From the NCBI RefSeq assembly GCF_021531495.1, contig NZ_JADYTY010000013.1:1-56177 (forward strand): a DNA stretch of 56,177 nt. The letters are read 5' to 3'. Positions 45,159-52,568 of the stretch are shown here, one piece after another (the first letter of the stretch is position 1; the number at the start of each line of letters is the position of its first letter). The translations under genes and the position numbers were made by a program. This DNA comes from Anaerovibrio lipolyticus. Its GTDB lineage: Bacteria > Bacillota > Negativicutes > Selenomonadales > Selenomonadaceae. A model generated the notes under the pieces. The model ran no database searches, had not been told where the DNA came from, and saw only the letters and a program-made list of their open reading frames with translations.

Positions 45159-45646
45159 TGGAAGCAGCAGGGCCTAAGCGCCAGCGTCCCCGTCCTTCCT
45201 GCAAGGCTAAGGCTGTGGATTTTTTGGCTCGAAGTGATCAAAGCATCAGACGATTGACAGAAAAGCTGCAGCGTAAGGAATATACAGATGAAGAAATTCA
45301 GGAAACTATTGACTGGCTGCAGGAAAAACATTTTTTGCGGGAAGAGGATGGCTGTCAGCGAAGGTTTGAGCATATGTATCAGAATACTATTTATAGCCTG
45401 CGGCAGATTGTGGTGAAGCTGCGCCAGCAGGGTTATGATAAGGATTTGGTGCAAAGCTTTGTGCCTGATGATACTACGGAACGGGAATATAAGGCTGCCT
45501 ATAAGGTTATCAGTCGCAAATTCAAGCCGGGAGCGGATAAGCAGAAGATTTACCAGCATCTTTGCATGAAAGGCTTTGACTATGATGTGGCAAGAAATGC
45601 TGTAGAAGATTTGCTTTATACATGGGAAAAGGAAGCTGACGAATAA
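45158..45646 (+). CDS. recX: Regulatory protein RecX
   Basis: RecX blocks RecA filament growth. The 162 residues are helical three-helix repeats typical of the family (DFLARSDQSIRRLTEKLQRKEY; LRQIVVKLRQQGYDKDLV; HLCMKGFDYDVARNAVEDL). Its ATG overlaps the recA TAA (TAATG), so it is translationally coupled, as in many bacteria. Confidence 0.9.
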   Translation: MEAAGPKRQRPRPSCKAKAVDFLARSDQSIRRLTEKLQRKEYTDEEIQETIDWLQEKHFLREEDGCQRRFEHMYQNTIYSLRQIVVKLRQQGYDKDLVQSFVPDDTTEREYKAAYKVISRKFKPGADKQKIYQHLCMKGFDYDVARNAVEDLLYTWEKEADE

Positions 45647-45647
45647 A

Positions 45648-45676
45648 TTGCTGACAGGTGGTTTTTTTGATATAAT
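45648..45676 (+). promoter_or_regulatory. Promoter of guaA
   Basis: TTGCTG at 45648-45653 and TATAAT at 45671-45676, spacing 17. The leader at 45683-45699 carries the element shared with larA. No purine riboswitch core is visible. Confidence 0.65.
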
Positions 45677-45757
45677 TATTGGGATAAAGGAAGCGTGAAA
45701 ACTGTGTCTTTAGACATGGAATGGTTATTGCAAAACGCATGAGGAGGAATATAGAGA

Positions 45758-47305
45758 GTGACTAATGAAATGATTATCGTCCTGGATTTTGGTGGTCAGT
45801 ACAATCAGTTGATTGCACGTCGTGTACGTGAGTGCAATGTATATTGCGAGGTACATCCTAACACCTTGAGTCTGGACAAGATCAAGGCTATGAAGAATTT
45901 GAAGGGTATTATCTTTACTGGCGGCCCTAACAGCGTTTATACCCCTGAATCTGCTACTATTAGCACAGAAGTATTTAAATTAGGTGTGCCTGTATTGGGT
46001 ATCTGTTATGGTTCTCAGCTGATGGCTCATCTTCTGGGAGGTAAGGTAGAAACTGCTCCTGTTAGTGAATACGGCAAGACTCAGGTAAAGATCGCTTCTA
46101 CAGGCTCCAAGCTCTTTCAGGATGTTTCTGAGGAAACTATCTGCTGGATGAGTCATACTGATTATATTTCTCAGGCTCCTGAGGGCTTTAGCGTAACCGC
46201 CAGCACTCCTGTATGTCCTGTGGCAGCTATGGAAAACGAGGCAGAGGGACTATATGCAGTGCAGTTCCATCCAGAGGTATTGCATACTGTAGAGGGCTCC
46301 AAGATGCTGAGCAATTTTGTCTACAATGTATGTAAATGTGCTGGGGACTGGCGAATGGATTCCTTTGTGGAGTCTACCATTCAGCAGCTAAAGGAAAAGA
46401 TTGGCGACGGCAAGGCTCTGTGTGCTCTGTCCGGTGGCGTTGATTCCTCTGTAGCCGCAGTTCTTATGTCTAAGGCTATTGGCAAGCAGCTCACCTGCGT
46501 ATTTGTAGATCATGGACTTCTCCGTAAGGATGAGGGGGATCAGGTTGAGGCTGTATTTGGCCCAGAAGGCCCTTATGATCTGAATTTTATCCGGGTTAAC
46601 GTACAGGATAGATTCTATGAAAAACTGAAGGGTGTAACAGAGCCTGAGCAGAAGCGTAAGATTATCGGTGAGGAGTTTATTCGCGTATTTGAGGAAGAAG
46701 CCAAGAAGATTGGTGCCGTAGACTTCCTGGTACAGGGCACTATTTATCCAGACGTTATCGAAAGTGGTTTGGGTAAATCTGCTGTAATCAAGTCCCACCA
46801 TAATGTAGGCGGTCTGCCTGATTTTGTGGATTTCAAGGAAATCGTAGAGCCTTTGCGTCTTTTGTTTAAGGATGAGGTAAGAAAGGCTGGCCGTGAGCTG
46901 GGTATTCCAGATTATTTGGTAAATCGCCAGCCATTCCCAGGTCCAGGCTTGGGTATCCGCATTATCGGTGAAGTAACTGCAGAAAAGGTAAAGATTGTTC
47001 AGGAAGCAGATGCTATCTATCGCGAGGAGGTAGCCAAGGCTGGTGTGGATAAGGATCTGGGCCAGTATTTTGCAGCCCTGACCAATATGCGTTCTGTAGG
47101 GGTTATGGGTGATTTCCGTACCTATGACTACGCTATTGCCCTGCGAGCTGTAATGACCAGCGACTTTATGACAGCTGAAAGCGCTCAGCTGCCTTGGGAG
47201 GTACTCCACAAGGTAACTAACCGTATTGTCAACGAGGTAAAGGGCGTCAATCGCGTAATGTACGATTGCACCAGCAAACCACCAGCAACTATTGAGTTTG
47301 AGTAA
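45758..47305 (+). CDS. guaA: GMP synthase (glutamine-hydrolysing)
   Basis: It turns XMP into GMP with ATP and glutamine. The 515 residues comprise an N-terminal class I amidotransferase with Cys in [15 protein letters not shown] and His in VQFHPEV, an ATP pyrophosphatase domain with [12 protein letters not shown], and the C-terminal dimerisation domain ending TIEFE, the family's fixed C-terminus. GTG start after AGGAGG. It is the last host gene before the defence island. Confidence 0.97.
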   Translation: MTNEMIIVLDFGGQYNQLIARRVRECNVYCEVHPNTLSLDKIKAMKNLKGIIFTGGPNSVYTPESATISTEVFKLGVPVLGICYGSQLMAHLLGGKVETAPVSEYGKTQVKIASTGSKLFQDVSEETICWMSHTDYISQAPEGFSVTASTPVCPVAAMENEAEGLYAVQFHPEVLHTVEGSKMLSNFVYNVCKCAGDWRMDSFVESTIQQLKEKIGDGKALCALSGGVDSSVAAVLMSKAIGKQLTCVFVDHGLLRKDEGDQVEAVFGPEGPYDLNFIRVNVQDRFYEKLKGVTEPEQKRKIIGEEFIRVFEEEAKKIGAVDFLVQGTIYPDVIESGLGKSAVIKSHHNVGGLPDFVDFKEIVEPLRLLFKDEVRKAGRELGIPDYLVNRQPFPGPGLGIRIIGEVTAEKVKIVQEADAIYREEVAKAGVDKDLGQYFAALTNMRSVGVMGDFRTYDYAIALRAVMTSDFMTAESAQLPWEVLHKVTNRIVNEVKGVNRVMYDCTSKPPATIEFE

Positions 47306-47312
47306 ATAGCAC

Positions 47313-47358
47313 AAAATCCCTATAAAGTCTGTATTTATGGACTTTATAGGGATTTTTT
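47313..47358 (+). terminator. Strong terminator after guaA
   Basis: A 16-bp perfect stem (47313-47328 with 47341-47356) is followed by a T run. It marks the left border of the AT-rich island. Confidence 0.92.
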
Positions 47359-47398
47359 AGAAAAATAGGTATAACGAGGTGTTTTATATTCCTTACCT

Positions 47399-48067
47399 CT
47401 ATAGGTGGTGGGAGATTTCGGTAATATATTTCATAAATTCTTTCTTAAAATAAAATGCACGGTTTTTATCTGATATTTCGCGTTTGTAAATATTGGAAAA
47501 TATAGGATGATATGGTTTGGAATCCTTTGTACGAATTTGAATGAATTTACCACTTGCAGTATGCAAAGTTGATCTGTTTGATTCCGATAATTGTTGATTT
47601 AACTGGTCACATATGTCATAGTAGTCTGATTCAAGTTGCTGGGCAAGAAATTGATATTTTGGTAAAGATAAGTCAATCTGAATAGGAGGTAGATACATCC
47701 AATCTTCTGGATTTCCATCTTTGCTGATCGGGACGTATAGCAAACGTTGAAATTTTTTATATAATTTAGTCTCTTGAAATTTGCGCTTAGCTAGTAATTC
47801 ATCGATAATGGAGGCGATTTGTGTAATAAACATTGTTTCTAAAGGTTTGCCTGATCGGTCACATTTGTTGGTTTTCAATTCTCCATCTTCAAAATCAAGA
47901 GGTGTATTGGAAAGCTCTAATCCAATAGTAAGCTCCAATAATTGTCCTGTTTTTCCCTTATTGATTTTCATCATGGCATCTTGAACTTGGTTGGGCAATA
48001 GGTATTCTTTGAACGGGACATAAGCAAGTTTTTCTATTCTAGTTTGTGCTTCGATAAGTTTCATCAA
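47399..48067 (-). CDS. MutH/Sau3AI-like restriction endonuclease
   Basis: The 222 residues match the single-domain MutH/Sau3AI nuclease fold. Visible are KGKTGQLLELTIG with Glu45 and the catalytic triad D58-x4-E63-x-K65 in DFEDGELKTNK, whose spacing is that of Sau3AI rather than E. coli MutH. The C-terminal part has GKFIQIRTKDSKPY and NRAFYFKKEFM, conserved in the group. Relatives cut at GATC. It looks intact. Translation overlaps the XRE regulator by four bases, giving a two-gene operon that is divergent from the methylases. Confidence 0.8.
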   Translation of the reverse strand: MMKLIEAQTRIEKLAYVPFKEYLLPNQVQDAMMKINKGKTGQLLELTIGLELSNTPLDFEDGELKTNKCDRSGKPLETMFITQIASIIDELLAKRKFQETKLYKKFQRLLYVPISKDGNPEDWMYLPPIQIDLSLPKYQFLAQQLESDYYDICDQLNQQLSESNRSTLHTASGKFIQIRTKDSKPYHPIFSNIYKREISDKNRAFYFKKEFMKYITEISHHL

Positions 48068-48303
48068 TCGGACACCTCCTTGAAAAATTCGGCAATATCA
48101 ACATCAAGTACATTTGCAATCTGATTTAAAATGGATATGGACAAACTTTTATGGCATCCTTCGGCTTCAATTTTAGAAAGGTAGCTAATGCTAATTTTTG
48201 TTTGTTCCGCAAGTTGTACTTGTGTTAAGTTTGCTTGTTCTCTATAATGCTTTATATTCGCACCTATAGTACTATATAGGCTAGCATCATTGCTGAAATA
48301 CAT
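48064..48303 (-). CDS. XRE-family regulator of the restriction operon
   Basis: Seventy-nine residues, essentially one Cro/CI helix-turn-helix: IGANIKHYREQANLTQVQLAEQTKISISYLSKIE, then a short dimer region ending AEFFKEVSD. The size, HTH and position next to a nuclease gene fit controller (C) proteins of restriction-modification systems, which delay nuclease and limit methylase. ATG 48303 has AGAGGTG upstream. Two matching palindromes in the divergent promoter region are its probable operators. Confidence 0.82.
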   Translation of the reverse strand: MYFSNDASLYSTIGANIKHYREQANLTQVQLAEQTKISISYLSKIEAEGCHKSLSISILNQIANVLDVDIAEFFKEVSD

Positions 48304-48315
48304 ACAAACACCTCT

Positions 48316-48330
48316 TTCACTATTTGTGAA
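48316..48330. promoter_or_regulatory. Palindromic operator 1 (C-box-like)
   Basis: TTCACTATTTGTGAA has perfect 5-base arms TTCAC/GTGAA around five bases. On the minus strand it lies just past a possible promoter TTTATA-N17-GATAAT (48360-48332), over the start of the XRE-nuclease transcript. This suggests autorepression. Confidence 0.65.
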
Positions 48331-48360
48331 TATTATCTCATAAGAAGATATTTATATAAA

Positions 48361-48375
48361 TTCACTTATTGTGAA
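48361..48375. promoter_or_regulatory. Palindromic operator 2 (C-box-like)
   Basis: TTCACTTATTGTGAA has the same arms as operator 1 and differs from it only at two positions of the spacer. The centres are 45 bases apart. It faces the methylase genes and could give the XRE protein control of both directions. Confidence 0.65.
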
Positions 48376-48402
48376 AGAAGAATAGTATGAAACGATGAAC
48401 AT

Positions 48403-49146
48403 TTGAGGGAGGAATGGCTTATACTTTTACATCCCAATAATTTTAAACTTGAATCAAAGACAGTCTGGTCGTTTCCGGACAGAGGTAGTTGGGCAACACA
48501 TTCAGGAAAGTACCGTGGAAATTGGTCACCATATGTACCCAGAAATTTGATACTTCGTTATTCTAATCCTGGCGAGTGGATTTTGGATCAATTTATGGGT
48601 AGTGGAACCACCTTGGTTGAGGCAAAGCTACTGAGACGCAATGCAGTAGGGATTGATATTAATCCGCAAGCAGTTTCAATTTCAGCAAGAAATTTACAAT
48701 TTCAATGTCAATCAAATTCAAAAATATTTATGCGAAATGGCAGTGCTACGGAATTACATTTCATCAAGGATAACCATATAGATTTTATCTGTACCCATCC
48801 GCCTTATGCTAATATTATTAAATACAGTAAAGGAATAGAAGGGGATGTTTCACTGCTTGGTGTAGATGAATTTTTGGCAGAGATGAAGAAAGTGGCGAAA
48901 GAATCTTTTCGTGTATTGAAAAAAGGAAAAATATGCGCTATTATGATTGGCGATATAAGAAAACACGGGAAGGTTATCCCATTAGGATTTCGTACTATGG
49001 AATGCTTTTTGCAAGAGGGTTTTGTTAATAAAGAAATTATTATCAAGGAGCAACATAATTGTCATTCCATGGATTATTGGGAGAAAAGAAGCAATAGTTT
49101 TCTCCTATTGGCACATGAATATATATTTGTATTCCAACGAGATTGA
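48403..49146 (+). CDS. DNA methyltransferase, FxGxG-then-HPPY order
   Basis: It is SAM-dependent, with motif I LDQFMGSGTTLVEA (about residues 62-75) before motif IV CTHPPYANIIKYS (about 126-138). It is short (about 245 residues) with no obvious target-recognition domain. It could make N6-methyladenine or N4-methylcytosine; the target is unknown. The N-terminus is odd: the open frame has only a TTG at 48403 without a ribosome site. An ATG at 48414 after GAGGGAGG opens another frame, MAYTFTSQ then stop, that would join the main frame by skipping one base near 48432, giving a natural-looking MAYTFTPNNFKLESKTVW start. It is the partner of the MutH-like nuclease or an extra methylase. Confidence 0.75.
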   Translation: MREEWLILLHPNNFKLESKTVWSFPDRGSWATHSGKYRGNWSPYVPRNLILRYSNPGEWILDQFMGSGTTLVEAKLLRRNAVGIDINPQAVSISARNLQFQCQSNSKIFMRNGSATELHFIKDNHIDFICTHPPYANIIKYSKGIEGDVSLLGVDEFLAEMKKVAKESFRVLKKGKICAIMIGDIRKHGKVIPLGFRTMECFLQEGFVNKEIIIKEQHNCHSMDYWEKRSNSFLLLAHEYIFVFQRD

Positions 49147-49172
49147 TCATACATAGAAAAGAGGACATATAA

Positions 49173-50009
49173 ATGAGTAATTCAAGTATTGCTCCATTTG
49201 TGAAATGGGCTGGTGGCAAACGTCAGTTATTGACTCAGATAAAGGAGAGAATGCCTGAAAAATACAATAATTATTTTGAGCCATTTGTAGGTGGAGGTGC
49301 AGTAACATTTGCATTGTTACCTGAAAATGCGCTGATAAATGATATAAACAAAGCATTGATCAATGCTTATAGGCAGATTTGTAATGCACCAGAAGTATTC
49401 TTGAAGGCTATAAAGAAGCTGGACAATGAAATGTGGGAGGACGGTAAGGAATATTATTATTTTCTCAGAGAGCATTACAATGACAAATTGATGAAGACGG
49501 AGTTTGATGTAGAGTTGGCGGCATTGTTTGTATTTATAAATAAACACTGCTTTAATGGCTTGTATCGTGTAAATGGCAAGGGGCTGTTCAATGTTCCGTA
49601 TAATAATAGCCGTAGAGTTTCTGTTGATGAAAATCTTATTATGGAAATTTCTGAGTATTTACAGAGTGTAAAAATTATGGATGGAGATTTTGAAGTTGCT
49701 TGTAAAGAGGCTAAGGGGGGAGATTTCGTATTTATTGATAGCCCATATGCACCATTAAACCCTACATCGTTTGAATCCTATACTAAAGAGGGCTTCGATA
49801 TAGAAAGTCATAAACGCCTTGCAAAACTATTTGATGAATTAACAGCCAGAGGTTGCTATTGTATGCTTACAAATCATAATACAGATTTGATTAATGAGTT
49901 ATATGGTAACAAGGGGTATAGAATAGATATTGTAAGCGTTAAGCGCATGATTAATTCGGATGCATCTAATAGAGTTGGTGAAGAAGTAATTATATGCAAT
50001 TACTCATGA
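49173..50009 (+). CDS. DpnM/Dam-type DNA adenine methyltransferase
   Basis: An N6-adenine methylase of the D12 class, whose DpnM and Dam members modify GATC. The 278 residues have motif X/I PFVKWAGGKRQLL and FEPFVGGGAVTFAL, and motif IV as DSPYAPL, a known variant of DPPY. FVFIDSPYAPLNPTSFESYT and the following region match DpnII-system methylases. It is intact, with a GAGG ribosome site. Upstream of a DpnA-like methylase and a DpnII-like nuclease, it forms a DpnII-type module; modification of GATC would also protect from the MutH-like enzyme. Confidence 0.88.
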   Translation: MSNSSIAPFVKWAGGKRQLLTQIKERMPEKYNNYFEPFVGGGAVTFALLPENALINDINKALINAYRQICNAPEVFLKAIKKLDNEMWEDGKEYYYFLREHYNDKLMKTEFDVELAALFVFINKHCFNGLYRVNGKGLFNVPYNNSRRVSVDENLIMEISEYLQSVKIMDGDFEVACKEAKGGDFVFIDSPYAPLNPTSFESYTKEGFDIESHKRLAKLFDELTARGCYCMLTNHNTDLINELYGNKGYRIDIVSVKRMINSDASNRVGEEVIICNYS

Positions 50010-50051
50010 TCATAACACCGTGTATCATTATGTGGTAAAAGGAGTTGGGTA

Positions 50052-50864
50052 ATGGATAACTTATTTATTGAGAAAGTGCCATTATACTACGAAGCAGAAA
50101 AATCACAATTAATATTAGGTGATATCTTTAAGATTCTGGTAAAGATGAAAAGAGAATCTGTAGATATGATATTTGCTGATCCGCCATATTTTTTAAGTAA
50201 CAATGGTATTACATGCCAGGGTGGAAAAATGGTTTCAGTAAATAAAGGCTCATGGGATAGGCTTTCGGATAATGGAACCAGCATTGAAGAAAAACATAAG
50301 TTTAACAGAAAATGGATTAATTTATGTAAGAAAGTTTTAAAACCAAATGGCACAATATGGATATCGGGAACATTGCATAATATATATTCTATTGGGATGG
50401 CACTAGAGCAGGAAGATTTTAAAATAATCAACAATATAATATGGCAGAAAACCAATCCACCACCAAATTTAGCATGTCGATGCTTTACGCATTCTACGGA
50501 AACAATTTTATGGGCAAAGAAGAATGACAAGAAGTCTCGTTATTTTTTTGACTATCATAAAATGAAGGAAATGAATGGCGGCAAGCAGATGAAGGATGTA
50601 TGGACAGGAACACTGACAAAACCTTCTGAAAAAAGAGAAGGAAAGCATCCAACACAAAAGCCGGAATATTTGCTGGAAAGAATAGTATTGGCATCTACGG
50701 AAGAGGGACAGGTTATATTAGATCCGTTCTGTGGTTCAGGAACCACAGGGGTGGAGACAGTAAGATTCGGACGAAAGTTTATAGGAATTGATGTCAGTGA
50801 AGAATACTTAGAGATATCTAAGAGAAGATTGGAGAAGGTACTAGAAAGTGAGAAAGAATATTGA
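50052..50864 (+). CDS. DpnA-like adenine methyltransferase
   Basis: The second methylase of DpnII-type systems, which in Streptococcus can act on single-stranded GATC DNA during transformation. The 270 residues have beta-class order: motif IV FADPPYFLSNNGI near residue 40, then KGSWDRLSDNG, TIWISGTLHNIYSIGMAL, and near the C-terminus TQKPEYLLERI with motif I DPFCGSGTTGVE. The whole sequence reads like DpnA. It is intact. AAAGGAG precedes the ATG, and its end overlaps the putative start of the next nuclease gene. Confidence 0.88.
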   Translation: MDNLFIEKVPLYYEAEKSQLILGDIFKILVKMKRESVDMIFADPPYFLSNNGITCQGGKMVSVNKGSWDRLSDNGTSIEEKHKFNRKWINLCKKVLKPNGTIWISGTLHNIYSIGMALEQEDFKIINNIIWQKTNPPPNLACRCFTHSTETILWAKKNDKKSRYFFDYHKMKEMNGGKQMKDVWTGTLTKPSEKREGKHPTQKPEYLLERIVLASTEEGQVILDPFCGSGTTGVETVRFGRKFIGIDVSEEYLEISKRRLEKVLESEKEY

Positions 50865-51694
50865 AATATCGAATGAAAAGATAAGTGAATTTTTGGAACA
50901 GTTTTATGGTTATTTCAAAAGCGAATATGTATTCGGGTAATTTTTTAAAAGTGTATCTTGAAAAGATTGGTTTAGATGAGGTTAGTGTCACACAGCGCTC
51001 TTCAGATGGTGGAATTGATTTAGAGGCTGTAAGATATGGTGTTGGTGGTTTTGATGGGGCGGATGCTGTTGATTATTTTGTTCAGGCAAAGAAAAATAAA
51101 CCAGGAACTACGATTCCTATTGAAAAAGTTAGGGCGCTTAGAGGTGTGATGCCATCAGGCAGTAAAGGGATATTTATAACAACTGCAAGTTACTCAAAAA
51201 AGACAGAAAAATTTATAGAAGCAGATTCATCACGTCTGATAATACTTATAGATGTAAAATCACTTGTTGAAAGTTGCATTGATAACGAGATTGGTTTTGT
51301 ATTTACACCTGTATTCAGTAAAGATGTAATGGATGCATTAAAAGATGAAACAGATGATTTAGTAAAAGAAGATAGAACAAACGCTGAAGAAAACGAAGAG
51401 ATTAAGCTGGTTGTGGATAAACAGATTTCGGCTAATGACATTCGAGCAAGAATATTAAGATTACCAAAAGCTATTACAAATCGGTTACCAGAAGACGTAC
51501 ATAAAGTTAAAGTGATATTTAATGGTCTGTCACCTAAAGAATTAACGGTAGCAAAGAATAGAGGATATCTTGCAGGTGTAACAGATTTGTATAAGAAATC
51601 TTAATTAATAGCTGAGGATGGTTCGTACAATCCATGTAAGGCAATTTGGAAATTTTCTGAAGATAAAATAGATATTACTATAAAGGAGCATTGA
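50848..51694 (+). pseudogene. Broken Mrr-like restriction nuclease
   Basis: The main open frame (50885-51604, about 240 residues) has the Mrr-like nuclease core: TQRSSDGGIDLEAV, then YFVQAKKN with the Gln-x-Lys of PD-QxK enzymes, VRALRGVMPSGSKGIFITTA. Its own start has no ribosome site. One frame over, GTG 50848 (coupled to the methylase end, GGAGAAGG upstream) reads MRKNIEISNEKISEFLEQF and on to a stop at 50938; skipping one base at about 50917-50938 joins it to the main frame as ...VFG-NFLKVYLEKIG. At the other end the stop TAA (51602-51604) is followed in frame by 29 sensible codons, LIAEDGSYNPCKAIWKF and on to TGA 51692-51694. It is thus a gene with a frameshift and a nonsense mutation, probably inactive. 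Confidence 0.75.
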
Positions 51695-51697
51695 TAG

Positions 51698-52556
51698 ATG
51701 AGATATTTTGATGAATGGATGAGTAAATTCAGACCAAGTATATCAATCTATGATTATTACATAGATTTTGCAAAGGTAATTAAGAATATCGATGAAATTA
51801 AGGTAGAGCTTAACATTCTGAATTCATTAATCGGTTCTAAAAACATAGAAAATGAGTTTGGAAAAAATTATAACCAAGTATCCAGAAACATTAAAATGCA
51901 TTCCATTATTGCTTGCAGTTCGTGGAAATGAGATTTATGCACAGGATGAGGAAGGGGCATTTCTATATAATTTCAAGCAGATGAACTACAGCGTGGAGCA
52001 GTACAAGGTATTTATGCGTAAGACTGGATTGTTTGATATGATTGCAAATCATATTGTGAATAACCTAGTTGACTATGCATTAGGTATTGAAACTGGTCTG
52101 GACTCTAATGGTCGTAAAAATCGTAGTGGTCATCAGATGGAGAATCTGGTTGAAAAATACATCGTGGCAGCAGGATTTAAAAAGGATGTAAATTATTTTA
52201 AAGAAATGTATCTGAAGGACATTGAAGTCAAATGGAATATTGATTTATCAGCACTTTCGAATCAGGGGAAAGCAACAAAGAGATTTGATTTTGTGATTAA
52301 GACGGATAAGATGATATATGCAATTGAAACCAATTTCTATGAGAGTGGTGGTTCAAAGTTAAATGAAACGGCAAGAAGTTATAAGATGCTTTCGCAGGAA
52401 GCAGATACAATAGATGGATTTACATTTGTTTGGTTTACAGATGGAATTGGCTGGAAGAGTGCTAGAGGCAATTTGCGAGAAACATTTGAGGTTATGGACA
52501 CTATTTATAGTATTGATGATATGGAAAATGGAGTAATGAAAAAGGTGTTTATTTAA
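51698..52556 (+). pseudogene. DpnII-like GATC endonuclease, frameshifted
   Basis: Two overlapping frames together spell a DpnII homologue. Frame one (51698-51931) gives MRYFDEWMSKF...FAKVIKNIDEIKVELNILNSLIGSKNI; frame two (from 51852) gives EKIITKYPETLKCIPLLLA, NLVDYALGIETGLDSNGRKNR, the acid-rich KRFDFVIK, IYAIETNFYESGGSKLNETARSYK and the rest to the normal C-terminus. Skipping one base at about 51857-51866 (GAGTTTGGAAAAAA) restores NEFEKIITKYPE, as in DpnII. RFDFVIK...IETNFY is probably the nuclease core. The ribosome site AGGAG is good. As given, no full-length enzyme can be made without frameshifting. It ends 12 bases before the GmrSD-type gene. Confidence 0.85.
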
Positions 52557-52568
52557 GGAGGAAAAGAA

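Noticed and set aside
45677-45757. Guanine riboswitch before guaA
   Set aside because: The leader is short and lacks the conserved purine-riboswitch loops and junction.
50885-51604. Calling the Mrr-like open frame a complete gene
   Set aside because: It has no ribosome site, coding-like sequence precedes it in another frame coupled to the upstream gene, and sensible codons continue beyond its stop.
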